Origin: Hyphomonadaceae bacterium UBA7672 | GTDB lineage: Bacteria > Pseudomonadota > Alphaproteobacteria > Caulobacterales > Hyphomonadaceae | Assembly: GCA_002483135.1 (NCBI GenBank) | Contig: DLHI01000038.1 | Coordinates: 1-41,268, forward strand | Length of the DNA stretch: 41,268 bases | Direction: 5' to 3' | Shown: one piece after another, positions 1 to 9,026 of the stretch | Layout of the letters: each line of letters starts with the position of its first letter | Position numbering within the stretch: the first letter of the stretch is position 1 | Position numbers and translations under genes: made by a program | Notes under the pieces: generated by a model | Databases searched by the model: none | Told to the model about the DNA's origin: nothing | Seen by the model: only the letters and a program-made list of their open reading frames with translations

Positions 1-36
1 TGAGGCCAAAGCGGGGCTAGCCCCGCTTTGGCCTCA
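1..36. terminator. 36-bp perfect palindrome upstream of proS, probable bidirectional terminator
   Basis: The first 36 bases are a perfect inverted repeat: an 18-base arm (TGAGGCCAAAGCGGGGCT) followed directly by its exact reverse complement. The RNA would form a long GC-rich hairpin on either strand. It has no T-run after it (TTGCGTGG follows), so it is not a textbook intrinsic terminator. Its place about 60 bases before proS fits the end of an upstream gene outside the window. A dyad protein-binding site is the alternative. Confidence 0.5.
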
Positions 37-97
37 TTGCGTGGGCGTGATGGGGCGGGTATCAGCCTGAACCGACTGCCCTTTCCCAGGATCCGCA

Positions 98-1426
98 ATG
101 CGCCTTTCCCGCTATTTCCTCCCTGCGCTCAAGGAAGCGCCTGCCGATGCTCAGATCATCTCGCACCAGCTTATGCTGCGCGCGGGCATGATCCGTCAGG
201 AAGCGGCGGGGATCTATGCGTGGCTGCCACTGGGTTTCCGCGTGTTGAAGAAGGTCGAGAAGATCGTGCGCGAGGAAATGAATCGCGCCGGCGCTGTCGA
301 GATGCTCATGCCTACCCTTCAACTCGCCGATCTCTGGCGCGAGTCCGGACGCTATGACGCCTATGGCCCGGAGATGCTGCGCATCACGGATCGGCATGAG
401 CGCGAGCTGCTATACGGTCCCACGAACGAGGAGATGATCACCGAGATCTTCCGGGCCTATGTGAAGAGCTACAAGGACCTGCCGCTGAACCTCTACCACC
501 AGCAGTGGAAGTTCCGCGACGAGCGTCGTCCGCGCTTTGGCGTGATGCGAGGACGCGAGTTCCTGATGAAGGATGCCTATTCGTTCGACCTCGACGAGGC
601 CGGCGCACGCAAGGCGTACAACCGGATGTTCGTCGCCTACCTCAACCTGTTCGCGCGGATGGGGCTGAAAGCCGTGCCGATGCGGGCAGACACGGGCCCA
701 ATCGGCGGTGACCTCAGCCACGAGTTCATCGTGCTGGCCGAAACCGGCGAGAGCCAGGTGTTCTGCCATCGCGATCTCGTCGAGATGGGCGCGCCAGGTC
801 CTGACGTGGACTGGTATGGCGACCTGCAGCCGCATGTGGACGCGCGCACATCGCTCTACGCCGCGACAGAAGAGATGCACGACGCAGCAGCGTTCGATGC
901 GCTGCCCGAGGACAAGAAGCTGTCGGCGCGTGGCATCGAAGTTGGACACATCTTCTATTTCGGCACGAAGTATTCTGCGCCGATGAACGCGATGATCACG
1001 GGACCCGATGGCAAGTCAGTTCCGGCACAAATGGGATCGTACGGGGTTGGCGTTTCGCGTCTGGTTGGCGCGATCATCGAGGCGAGCCACGACGAGAAGG
1101 GCGTCATCTGGCCTGCGGCTGTTGCGCCGTTCGAGGTGGCTGTGGTCAGCCTGCGGGCGGATGACGCGGATGTGTCAGCGGCTTGCGAGAACGCTTACGG
1201 CCAACTTATGAAAGCTGGGATCGACGCGCTGTACGACGACACGGCCGAGCGCCCGGGGGCCAAGTTCTCCACGATGGAGCTGATCGGCGTGCCGGAACTG
1301 ATCGTCATCGGCCCCAAGGGCTTGAAGGCGGGCGTGGTCGAACTGCGCAATCGCAAGTCGGGTGTCACGGAAGAGATGTCGCTTGAAGCGGCCGTCAATC
1401 GCTGCACTGCCGGCAGGAAGGCCTGA
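98..1426 (+). CDS. proS: Prolyl-tRNA synthetase, short alphaproteobacterial form
   Basis: Class II aminoacyl-tRNA synthetase that charges tRNA-Pro with proline in the cytosol. The 442-residue product opens MRLSRYFLPALKEAPADA, as in ProS. Motif 2 (FRDERRPRFGVMRGREF) lies near residues 139-155 and motif 3 (GSYGVGVSRLVGAII) near 314-328. A C-terminal anticodon-binding domain follows, with PGAKFSTMELIGVP. At about 440 residues it matches the short type that lacks the INS editing domain found in the ~570-residue E. coli enzyme, so mischarged Ala-tRNA-Pro probably needs a trans-editing protein elsewhere (inference). The ATG at 98 follows CCCAGGA. lolC starts 4 bases after the stop, so the two are probably cotranscribed. 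Confidence 0.97.
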   Translation: MRLSRYFLPALKEAPADAQIISHQLMLRAGMIRQEAAGIYAWLPLGFRVLKKVEKIVREEMNRAGAVEMLMPTLQLADLWRESGRYDAYGPEMLRITDRHERELLYGPTNEEMITEIFRAYVKSYKDLPLNLYHQQWKFRDERRPRFGVMRGREFLMKDAYSFDLDEAGARKAYNRMFVAYLNLFARMGLKAVPMRADTGPIGGDLSHEFIVLAETGESQVFCHRDLVEMGAPGPDVDWYGDLQPHVDARTSLYAATEEMHDAAAFDALPEDKKLSARGIEVGHIFYFGTKYSAPMNAMITGPDGKSVPAQMGSYGVGVSRLVGAIIEASHDEKGVIWPAAVAPFEVAVVSLRADDADVSAACENAYGQLMKAGIDALYDDTAERPGAKFSTMELIGVPELIVIGPKGLKAGVVELRNRKSGVTEEMSLEAAVNRCTAGRKA

Positions 1427-1430
1427 TCGC

Positions 1431-2774
1431 ATGGCGGCGACTGAGCAAAAGCGCGTCACCGAGCGGCCGTTTGGCCCGTTCGAACGCATGCTTGCGATGC
1501 GCTATCTGGGCGCCAAACGCGAACATGGCGGCCTAGCCTTCATCTCGGTTGTCTCTGTGATTGGCATCACGCTCGGTGTGTGGGCGCTGATCCTCACCAT
1601 GTCGATCATGAACGGGTTCAGGCTCGAGCTGATCTCCAAGATCGTAGGGTTCGAGCCGCACGTGTTCATCGACACGCGCGGCGCCCCAGCACCGGCCATC
1701 GAGACTCTGATGGCGGATCTGCGCAGCCGGCCGGGCGTCGAGGCGGTCGAGCCCATGCACGAGGGCTTTGGTCTTGCGTCCGCTTATGGCCGTAGCCAGG
1801 GGATCGAGATCCGCGGCGTGCGTCCTGAAGACTTACGCAAGAACGCGTTGGTGTCGGGAAGCATCGCGGAAGGTCAGCGGGCGATGGCCAACCCGAATGA
1901 ACCATGGCCGCGCGCGCCTGTGGGGCAGGGCTCTCTCGATCGGTTTGGCGATGAAGGCGCGCTGTCCAAGGACATCGTGCTTGGCAGTTCGTTTGCGTAT
2001 TCGCTGGGCGTCGGAGTCGGGGACAAGGTGAAGGTCACCCAGCCAGATGGACCGAGTACGCCGGCGGGCCGATCACCGCGCAGCATCACTTACACGGTCA
2101 GCGCGATCTACCATGCAGGCAATGATCGCTATGACAGGTTGATGGGCTTTCTGCCGATCGAAGCGTCGAAGAATCTGTTCGGGTACAATGATGGATACCC
2201 AATTGTCGGCGTGCGCCTGGCCGATCCAAATGCGGCGAACAAGTTTGCGGAGAGCATCCAGGGCGAGGTGCCCTACAGGGTGCAGAGCTGGATCCAGCGC
2301 AGCTCGACCTACGTCACGGCGCTTGAGGTTGAACGCAACGTGATGCGGCTGATCCTGTTCATTGTCGTGGTTATCACGGCGCTCAACATCATCACTGGTG
2401 TTCTTATGCTGGTGAAGAACAAGGCGCGGGATATCGCCATCCTGCGCACGATCGGAGCGACGCGCGCGGGCGTGGTGCGTATCTTCATGATGACCGGCAC
2501 CGTGCTGGGCATGGTAGGCGTCGGAACCGGCGTACTGCTGGGCGTGTTGTGTGCGATCTACATTGCGCCGATCCAGCACTTCCTCGAATGGCTGTTCAAC
2601 GTGGAACTGTTCCCGGCCGATATCTACCAGCTCGATTCATTGCCGGCGAAGCTGGAATGGGGCGAGGTGGCGTGGGTTGGCGTCATGGCGTTCATCGTCA
2701 CGCTGTTCATGTCGATCATCCCGTCGATGTGGGCGGCGCGGCTGAACCCAGTTGAAGCGCTGAGGTTCGAATGA
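1431..2774 (+). CDS. lolC: Lipoprotein-releasing ABC transporter permease LolC/LolE
   Basis: Inner-membrane permease of the Lol system, which extracts mature outer-membrane lipoproteins from the inner membrane using ATP hydrolysed by LolD. The 447-residue protein has the MacB/FtsX-like layout: one membrane helix near residues 36-59, a large periplasmic domain (about 65-300), then three helices near 304-328, 350-380 and 413-437. It ends in AARLNPVEALRFE, typical of the family. I chose the ATG at 1431 because AGGAAGG lies just upstream and FERMLAMRYLGAKR is the usual N-terminus; an earlier in-frame ATG at 1362 lies inside proS. It overlaps lolD by 4 nt (ATGA). Only one permease gene is present here, so a LolF-like homodimer or a second permease elsewhere are both possible. 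Confidence 0.94.
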   Translation: MAATEQKRVTERPFGPFERMLAMRYLGAKREHGGLAFISVVSVIGITLGVWALILTMSIMNGFRLELISKIVGFEPHVFIDTRGAPAPAIETLMADLRSRPGVEAVEPMHEGFGLASAYGRSQGIEIRGVRPEDLRKNALVSGSIAEGQRAMANPNEPWPRAPVGQGSLDRFGDEGALSKDIVLGSSFAYSLGVGVGDKVKVTQPDGPSTPAGRSPRSITYTVSAIYHAGNDRYDRLMGFLPIEASKNLFGYNDGYPIVGVRLADPNAANKFAESIQGEVPYRVQSWIQRSSTYVTALEVERNVMRLILFIVVVITALNIITGVLMLVKNKARDIAILRTIGATRAGVVRIFMMTGTVLGMVGVGTGVLLGVLCAIYIAPIQHFLEWLFNVELFPADIYQLDSLPAKLEWGEVAWVGVMAFIVTLFMSIIPSMWAARLNPVEALRFE

Positions 2775-3502
2775 TGTCGGACAGAGGTACAGACACGCGG
2801 AATCCCGTACTCTCCCTTCGCGGAGTAGAGCGCCGCTACAAGTCGGGCGACAAGACTCTCCATGTTTTACGTGGTGTTGATCTCGACCTCTTTCCTGGCG
2901 AGATGGCGGGTCTGATCGGCCCCTCCGGCTCGGGCAAATCTTCACTGCTGCATGTGGCGGGGCTGCTGGAAAAGCCCGACGCGGGCACCGTGATGTTTAA
3001 CGGTCAGAATGCGCTGTCGATGTCGGACTCGGCGCGGACGATGGCGCGGCGGCTGGAACTGGGCTTCGTTTACCAGTTTCACCACCTGCTGCCGGAGCTG
3101 AACGCGGTCGACAACGTGGCTGCGCCTTTAATGATCAACGGAATCTCCCGCCCGCGTGCGCGCAGGCGTGCGCAGGAGTTGCTTCACATGATGGGACTCA
3201 GGGACCGAGACCACCACCGGCCGGGCCAGCTTTCGGGTGGGGAACAACAGCGGGTCGCTATCGCGCGTTCCCTGGCCAATAAACCCAAGGTGCTGATCGC
3301 GGACGAGCCCACAGGAAACCTCGATCCCACAACATCGCGCGTGGTTTTCCAGAACCTTTTCGACATTGCGAAGCAGGAAGGGGTGGCGGTTCTCGTGGCG
3401 ACCCATAACGTGGAGCTTACGAGCTACATGGATCGCGTCCTTGCCCTGAACGAAGGACGTCTTGAAGCGGCTCCCCAACGGGTCAGCGCCGACTCGGTCT
3501 AG
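2771..3502 (+). CDS. lolD: Lipoprotein-releasing ABC transporter ATPase LolD
   Basis: Cytoplasmic ATPase subunit that powers lipoprotein release by the LolC/E permease encoded just upstream. All ABC motifs are intact in the 243-residue protein: Walker A GPSGSGKS (50-57), Q-loop Gln102, signature LSGGEQQRVAIAR (154-166), Walker B LIADEPTGNLD (175-185) and the switch His212. FVYQFHHLLPEL in the Q-loop region is typical of LolD. The start overlaps the lolC stop as ATGATG; either ATG at 2771 or 2774 is possible and they differ by one residue. dnaE follows after about 34 nt, so proS-lolC-lolD-dnaE may be one transcription unit. Confidence 0.96.
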   Translation: MMSDRGTDTRNPVLSLRGVERRYKSGDKTLHVLRGVDLDLFPGEMAGLIGPSGSGKSSLLHVAGLLEKPDAGTVMFNGQNALSMSDSARTMARRLELGFVYQFHHLLPELNAVDNVAAPLMINGISRPRARRRAQELLHMMGLRDRDHHRPGQLSGGEQQRVAIARSLANKPKVLIADEPTGNLDPTTSRVVFQNLFDIAKQEGVAVLVATHNVELTSYMDRVLALNEGRLEAAPQRVSADSV

Positions 3503-3536
3503 TCCGGGCGTGTCCTTGGGGATAGCGGAGACCGGC

Positions 3537-6500
3537 GTGACCACAGCAGAGATCCCGCGTTTCATCCATTTGCGCGTGCGCACAGCGCTGTCGCTGCTGC
3601 AGAGCATGATCCGGCCGAAGGACCTCGCCAAATGGGTGGGCAACAACGGCGTGCCTGCCGTAGGCGTCACCGATGACAACCTGTTCGCGGCGCTGGAACT
3701 GGCCGAGGGCCTGACCGAGGCGGGTGTCCAGTCAATCACGGGTTTGACGATCGAGGTTCTTGAGCCCGGCGTTACGGGCGAGCGCGGGAAGCTTGCATTG
3801 CTCGCGCAGAATGAGGCCGGATATCGCAACCTTATGAAGCTTTCCACGGCCTCGTTCCTGACGCCAGCCGGGCAGAGCCGCGAGGTCTCGCTCGCAACCT
3901 TGCTGGAGCACGCCGAGGGATTGATCTGCCTGACTGGCGGCGCCGATGGACTGCTCAACCGTCGTGCTGCGGCGGGACGGATCGATGAGGTTCGAGCGCG
4001 TTTGAAGGACCTGCAGTCCGCGTTTGGCGATCGTCTCTATGTCGAACTGCAGCGTCATGGCCGTCCAGAAGAGGCTGCGGCTGAGGGTTTGCTCGTTGAT
4101 CTGGCGTATGAACTCGGCCTCCCGCTGGTCGCAACCAACGATGTTCGCTTCCAGAAGCAGGACCAGCATCCAGTGCATGATGTGCTGATGTGTATCGCCA
4201 ACTCGGCTTACGTCAGCCAGGCCGATCGGCCCCGCGCCTCGCCGCAGCAGTATCTAAAATCTCCCGCCGAGATGGCGGCGACCTTTGCAGATCTACCGGA
4301 GGCGCTGGCCTCCACGGTGGAAATCGCGCGGCGCTGCGCCTTCCGACCACGCAAGCACAAGCCGATCCTGCCGCCGTTCGACACCAAGCGGGGCCGCAAC
4401 GAGGCGGCGGAATTGAAAGCGCAGGCCGAAGCGGGCCTCAAGGAGCGGCTGAAGATCGTGCAGCCGGCAGCCGAGCTTTCGGTCTACAAGGAGCGGCTTG
4501 AGTACGAGATCGGCATCATCGAGCGGATGGGCTTTCCCGGCTACTTCCTGATCGTGTCGGACTTCATCAAGTGGGCAAAGGCCAACGACATACCGGTCGG
4601 GCCCGGCAGGGGCTCGGGCGCGGGATCGCTGGTCGCCTGGGTGCTCACAATCACTGACCTTGATCCCATCCGCTTCGGCCTACTCTTCGAACGCTTCCTC
4701 AACCCCGAACGCGTCTCGATGCCCGACTTCGACGTCGACTTCTGTCAGGAGCGGCGCGGCGAAGTGATCGAGTATGTGCGCGAAAAGTATGGCGCCGATC
4801 GCGTCTCGCAGATCATCACGTTTGGCACTCTGCAGGCGCGCGCCGTGTTGCGCGATGTGGGGCGCGTGCTGCAGCTGCCCTTCCATCAGGTAGACAAGCT
4901 GGCCAAGCTCGTGCCGTTCAACCCGGCCAAACCGCCAACGCTGGCCGAAGCGCGGGAGATGGAACCCAAGCTGGATGAAGCGATCGAGGCGGAAGAAGAG
5001 GTCGCGGACCTGTTCAATACCGCCCAGCAGCTTGAAGGCCTTTACCGCAACGCATCCACGCACGCCGCAGGCATTGTCATCGGCGATCGTCCGCTGGTTG
5101 ATCTGGTCGCTCTCTATCGCGATCCCAAATCGGACATTCCTGCCAGCCAGTTCAACATGAAGTGGGCTGAAGCGGCGGGCCTTGTGAAGTTCGACTTCCT
5201 CGGTCTCAAGACACTGACCGTCATCGACCGCGCGATCAAAATGATCGCGGATAAGGGCGTGACCGTTGATCTCGCGCGCCTGCCGCTGGATGACGCGAAG
5301 ACCTACGAGATGCTGCAGAAGGGCGACGTGATCGGCGTGTTCCAGGTTGAAAGCCAGGGTATGCGCCGCGCGCTGGTCGACATGGTTCCCGACCGGTTCG
5401 AGGATCTGATCGTGCTGGTCGCGCTGTATCGCCCCGGTCCGATGGCTAACATCCCCGTCTATTGCAGTCGGAAGAAGGGCCTGGAAGAGACCAACTACTA
5501 CACCGACGCGCTGACGCCTTGGCTGAAGCCAATTCTGGAGCCGACGTTCGGCATCATCACCTACCAGGAGCAGGTGATGCAGATCGCGCGAGATCTTGCC
5601 GGGTACTCATTCGGCGAGGCCGACATGCTTCGCCGCGCGATGGGCAAAAAAATCCGTGCAGAGATGGACAAGCAGCGCGTGCGTTTCATGGAGGGCGCGC
5701 TCGCAAACGGCATTTCGCAGGCGGACGCCGACCTGACATTTGAAGCCTGCGCCAAGTTTGCGGACTACGGCTTCAACAAATCCCACTCTGCGCCATACGC
5801 GCTGCTGACTTACCAGACGGCCTGGCTGAAAGCGAACCACCCGGTTGAATTCCTGGCCGCCTCGATGAGCCTCGACATGGGCAACACTGACAAGCTGGCG
5901 GTGTTTTTCCAGGAAGCACGGCGGATGGGTATCGAGGTGCGGCCGCCGGACATCAATCATTCCGGTGCAGACTTCACGGTTGAAGGGGAGGCGGTGCGCT
6001 ACGCACTGGGCGCGATCAAGGGCGTCGGCAAGCCAGCCATGCTCTCGGTGGAGGAGGCGCGTGCGAAGGCGGGCGCGTTCACCGATCTGCAGGACTTCGC
6101 CGAGCGCGTGGATGCTCGACTTGTGAACCGACGCTGTTTCGAGGCGCTCGCCAAGGGCGGAGCATTCCAGTCGGTCGAACCGAACCGGGCCAAGGCCTTC
6201 GCAGCAGCGAGCACGCTGTCTGCATTGGCGGCGTCAGCAGAAGAGCAGCGCAATTCCAACCAGGTGAGCCTGTTTGCGGATGAACCCGTACAGCGCCTAC
6301 GTCTGCCGGACGCGGCCGGATGGGGCGAGTCCGAGCGGCTGGACAATGAACTGGCGAGCATCGGCTTTTTCCTGAGCGGGCACCCGCTGGACGACCTGCT
6401 GAATGGAGCGCTGCGCTCTCAGATCACGCTAGCTGCCGAGCGGGAGATTGCAGGCCAGGACCGCCAGATGATCCAGATGATCGGGGTCGTGCGCGCACGG

Positions 6501-6968
6501 GTGGAGAAGCCCGCGAAAGCTGGGGGCAAGTTCGCCATCGTCACACTGTCGGACCCGTCGGGCGAATACGAGTTGTTCGTGAATGACGAGCTTCTTCAGA
6601 ACTCGCGCGAAACGCTCGACGTGGGGCAGCGGGTGATCTGCAAGGTCCGGGTGCGCAAGGTGGACGAGGAGCTTCGCTTCTCGATGGACAGCGTGAAGGA
6701 GTTGAGCAAGGCGTCGATCGGCCATCACGAGACACTGCTGGTAAAGCTTAGTGCGGATGCACCGCTGGACCGGATCGCGCAGGTTGCGTCGGCGCTGCAG
6801 AATGGCCCGTCCAATGGACCGCGCGGCTCGATCAGGCTCGAGATTCCCGTGGAGGGAGATCGGGTGGTCACGGTGGAACTGGATGGCCGCTACCCTGTCG
6901 ATTTCGGAACCATGCAGGCGTTCAAGTCCGTGCCGGGCGTCAATCAGGTCCGCCCAGCAGCGGCTTGA
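3537..6968 (+). CDS. dnaE: DNA polymerase III alpha subunit (DnaE1)
   Basis: Catalytic subunit of the replicative polymerase. I chose the GTG at 3537 (1143 residues) because GCGGAG lies 6 nt upstream and the protein then begins MTTAEIPRFIHLRV, as expected; the frame stays open back to an ATG at 3462 inside lolD, and a second GTG at 3510 has no Shine-Dalgarno sequence. Order: PHP domain (about 7-280), palm with GPGRGSGAGS (about 352) and catalytic PDFDVDF (about 395-401), third acidic residue in VKFDFLGLKT (about 550), fingers, helix-hairpin-helix region, and a C-terminal OB fold (MIQMIGVVRARVEK onward). The PHP metal-site histidines are largely absent (HLRVRTALS), so proofreading probably relies on a separate DnaQ, as in other proteobacteria. 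Confidence 0.97.
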   Translation: MTTAEIPRFIHLRVRTALSLLQSMIRPKDLAKWVGNNGVPAVGVTDDNLFAALELAEGLTEAGVQSITGLTIEVLEPGVTGERGKLALLAQNEAGYRNLMKLSTASFLTPAGQSREVSLATLLEHAEGLICLTGGADGLLNRRAAAGRIDEVRARLKDLQSAFGDRLYVELQRHGRPEEAAAEGLLVDLAYELGLPLVATNDVRFQKQDQHPVHDVLMCIANSAYVSQADRPRASPQQYLKSPAEMAATFADLPEALASTVEIARRCAFRPRKHKPILPPFDTKRGRNEAAELKAQAEAGLKERLKIVQPAAELSVYKERLEYEIGIIERMGFPGYFLIVSDFIKWAKANDIPVGPGRGSGAGSLVAWVLTITDLDPIRFGLLFERFLNPERVSMPDFDVDFCQERRGEVIEYVREKYGADRVSQIITFGTLQARAVLRDVGRVLQLPFHQVDKLAKLVPFNPAKPPTLAEAREMEPKLDEAIEAEEEVADLFNTAQQLEGLYRNASTHAAGIVIGDRPLVDLVALYRDPKSDIPASQFNMKWAEAAGLVKFDFLGLKTLTVIDRAIKMIADKGVTVDLARLPLDDAKTYEMLQKGDVIGVFQVESQGMRRALVDMVPDRFEDLIVLVALYRPGPMANIPVYCSRKKGLEETNYYTDALTPWLKPILEPTFGIITYQEQVMQIARDLAGYSFGEADMLRRAMGKKIRAEMDKQRVRFMEGALANGISQADADLTFEACAKFADYGFNKSHSAPYALLTYQTAWLKANHPVEFLAASMSLDMGNTDKLAVFFQEARRMGIEVRPPDINHSGADFTVEGEAVRYALGAIKGVGKPAMLSVEEARAKAGAFTDLQDFAERVDARLVNRRCFEALAKGGAFQSVEPNRAKAFAAASTLSALAASAEEQRNSNQVSLFADEPVQRLRLPDAAGWGESERLDNELASIGFFLSGHPLDDLLNGALRSQITLAAEREIAGQDRQMIQMIGVVRARVEKPAKAGGKFAIVTLSDPSGEYELFVNDELLQNSRETLDVGQRVICKVRVRKVDEELRFSMDSVKELSKASIGHHETLLVKLSADAPLDRIAQVASALQNGPSNGPRGSIRLEIPVEGDRVVTVELDGRYPVDFGTMQAFKSVPGVNQVRPAAA

Positions 6969-6983
6969 GCCTTGATTTAACGA

Positions 6984-7122
6984 TATAATCGACTGACCGG
7001 CCGTCTCCCTTGCGGCCTATTGAAATCCCGCCTATACGGCGCGTCATTCCGACACGCGGACCCATTCCGGTGCGGGCGCAAGCCTGTTCTGTCCGCGGCG
7101 GCCAACCGGATCAGGAGACTAC
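6984..7122 (+). promoter_or_regulatory. rpsB promoter -10 element and 5' leader
   Basis: A perfect TATAAT lies at 6984-6989, just after the dnaE stop, in an AT-rich patch unusual for this window. No good -35 is seen at standard spacing (CGGCTT at 17 bp). The implied leader of about 125 nt can form a stem pairing GCGGAC (7056-7061) with GTCCGC (7091-7096), just ahead of the GGAG ribosome-binding site of rpsB. In E. coli S2 represses its own rpsB-tsf mRNA through the leader. A similar role here is inference from position and folding potential only. Confidence 0.45.
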
Positions 7123-7902
7123 ATGGCACTGCCCGACTTCTCTATGCGCCAATTGCTCGAAGCTGGCGCCCACTTCGGCCACCAGGTTCACCGCTGGAAC
7201 CCCAAGATGAAGCCCTTCATCTTCGGCGCCCGTTCCGGCATCCACATCATCGACCTTTCGCAGTCTGTCCCGCTGCTTCACCAGGCTCTGGTGAAAGTGC
7301 GTGAGACGGCCGCCAAGGGCGGACGCGTGCTGTTCGTCGGCACGAAGCGTCAGGCCGCTGACGCGATCGCGGAAGCTGCTGGGCGTTGCGCCCAGTACTA
7401 CATGAACGATCGCTGGCTGGGCGGTACGCTCACTAACTGGGCCACCGTGTCCAACTCGATCAAGCGCCTGCGTGAACTCGACGACACGCTGCAAGCTGGC
7501 GGCGACACGGGTCTCACGAAGAAAGAACTTCTGGGCCGTCAGCGCGAACAGCAGAAGCTGCAGCGCGTTCTCGGCGGCATCCGCAATATGGGCGGCCTGC
7601 CTGACCTGATGTTCGTGATCGACACGAACAAGGAAGCGATCGCGGTCAAGGAAGCCCGCAAGCTGGGCATCCCGGTTGTCGCGATCATCGACACCAACTG
7701 CGATCCGCAGGAAGTCGACTTCCCGATCCCGGGCAACGATGATGCGCAACGCGCCATCCAGCTGTACTGCAACCTGATTGCGGACGCTGTGCTGGACGGC
7801 CTGTCGGAGTCCTCGATGGCTTCCGGCATCGATCCGGGCGCGGCCTCGGTCGTGAACGAGCCGGCGCTGGCCGCAACGACGGACGTCGAAGCGCAGGCCT
7901 GA
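7123..7902 (+). CDS. rpsB: 30S ribosomal protein S2
   Basis: Protein of the small ribosomal subunit, needed for S1 docking and translation initiation. The 259-residue product begins MALPDFSMRQLLEAGAHFGHQ and contains the family signatures HRWNPKMKPFIFGARSGIHI, NDRWLGGTLTNW and DLMFVIDTNKEAIAVKEA. The C-terminal extension (from about residue 230) is Ala/Ser-rich and variable in alphaproteobacteria. The ATG at 7123 follows a strong GGAGACTAC. tsf lies 156 nt downstream, the usual partner, but the gap here holds several hairpins and perhaps an extra promoter, so the two genes may not be made in equal amounts. Confidence 0.98.
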   Translation: MALPDFSMRQLLEAGAHFGHQVHRWNPKMKPFIFGARSGIHIIDLSQSVPLLHQALVKVRETAAKGGRVLFVGTKRQAADAIAEAAGRCAQYYMNDRWLGGTLTNWATVSNSIKRLRELDDTLQAGGDTGLTKKELLGRQREQQKLQRVLGGIRNMGGLPDLMFVIDTNKEAIAVKEARKLGIPVVAIIDTNCDPQEVDFPIPGNDDAQRAIQLYCNLIADAVLDGLSESSMASGIDPGAASVVNEPALAATTDVEAQA

Positions 7903-8058
7903 TGTGCTATTGCAGGACCGTCGGCGGGTTCCCACCTGTTGGCGGTCCAGCCCCGGCTTGCAGTCGTAGGCCGGGAATCTGTTACAAACGGCCCTCAACA
8001 GCGTCTGGAACAACGGTTCCGGGCGCTTTCGGGCTGATACGAAGTCCAGGAGGTTACA
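7903..8058 (+). promoter_or_regulatory. rpsB-tsf intergenic leader with hairpins and a possible internal promoter
   Basis: This 156-nt spacer can form a stem CCCGGC/GCCGGG (7952-7957 with 7970-7975) and a hairpin GGAAC-AACG-GTTCC (8007-8020). A weak promoter-like pair, TTGCAG (7958-7963) and GTTACA (7981-7986), has 17-bp spacing. It ends in a very strong AGGAGG before tsf. Attenuation or separate tsf expression are both possible; neither is shown. Confidence 0.3.
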
Positions 8059-8988
8059 ATGGCCGAGATTACTGCCGCTCTGGTGAAGCAGCTGCGCGAC
8101 AAGACGGGCGCGGGCATGATGGACGCCAAGAAGGCGCTCGTCGAGAACAACGGCGATATCGAAGCGTCGGCCGACTGGCTGCGCGAGAAGGGCATCCTCA
8201 AGGCCGCGAAGAAGGCAGACCGCATTGCGGCCGAAGGCCTGATTGGCGTCGCTTCGAACGGCAAGTCCGCCGCCCTCGTCGAAGTGAACTCCGAGACGGA
8301 CTTCGTCGCCCGCAACGAAGGCTTCCAGAAAGCCGTGCGCGAAGTTGCTGAACTTGCTCTCGCCAACAATGGCGACGTGCTGAAACTTGCCCACGCGACG
8401 TCGTCCATGGGCGGCACCGTCAACGAAATGCTGCAGAGCCTTGTCGCCACCATCGGCGAGAATATGACGCTGCGCCGCTCGGCCGCGATTTCCGTCAGCG
8501 AAGGCGTAGTTGCGACCTACATCCACAATCAGGCCGCGGACGGCATGGGCAAGATTGGTGTGCTCGTCGCGCTGGAATCACCCGGCGACGCCTCGCGCCT
8601 TATGGACCTTGGCCGCAAGGTCGCGATGCATATCGCTTCCATGAAGCCGCTGGCTGCGACCACTGCGGAACTCGATCCGGCTACCGTGGAAAAGGAGCGT
8701 CAGATCCTGACTGCGCAGGCCGCCGAGTCGGGCAAGCCGGCCAACGTCATTGAGAAAATGGTGGAAGGCCGTATCCGCAAATTCTACCAGGAGTCGGTCC
8801 TGGTCGAGCAGGCGTTCGTGATGGACCCCGACGTGACCGTCGGCAAGTTCATCGAAAACGCCGGCAAGAACATGGGCGCCCCGGTTAAACTGAAGGGTTT
8901 CCTGAAGTTCGAAGTCGGCGAGGGCATCCAAAAGGCCGCCAGCGACTTCGCCGCGGAAGTGGCGTCCTTCTCCCAGCCTAAACAGTAA
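8059..8988 (+). CDS. tsf: Translation elongation factor Ts
   Basis: Nucleotide-exchange factor that regenerates EF-Tu-GTP during elongation. The 309-residue protein begins MAEITAALVKQLRDKTGAGMMDAKKAL, the N-terminal UBA-like domain that contacts EF-Tu. The core signature SETDFVARNEGF follows near residue 78, with TDFVA being the loop that disturbs the EF-Tu magnesium site. It continues through two dimerisation subdomains to the C-terminal module. Length is normal for alphaproteobacteria. AGGAGG at 8048-8053 is a near-consensus ribosome-binding site, which fits a highly expressed protein. It sits between rpsB and pyrH, the standard order. Confidence 0.98.
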   Translation: MAEITAALVKQLRDKTGAGMMDAKKALVENNGDIEASADWLREKGILKAAKKADRIAAEGLIGVASNGKSAALVEVNSETDFVARNEGFQKAVREVAELALANNGDVLKLAHATSSMGGTVNEMLQSLVATIGENMTLRRSAAISVSEGVVATYIHNQAADGMGKIGVLVALESPGDASRLMDLGRKVAMHIASMKPLAATTAELDPATVEKERQILTAQAAESGKPANVIEKMVEGRIRKFYQESVLVEQAFVMDPDVTVGKFIENAGKNMGAPVKLKGFLKFEVGEGIQKAASDFAAEVASFSQPKQ

Positions 8989-9026
8989 AGCCTTTGCGGA
9001 ATCCGCGAATTCGCGGGTAGAATTTG

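Noticed and set aside
7111..8526. A 471-codon minus-strand frame opposite rpsB and tsf
   Set aside because: It covers two essential, well-conserved genes and their leader on the opposite strand; the product lacks domain features.
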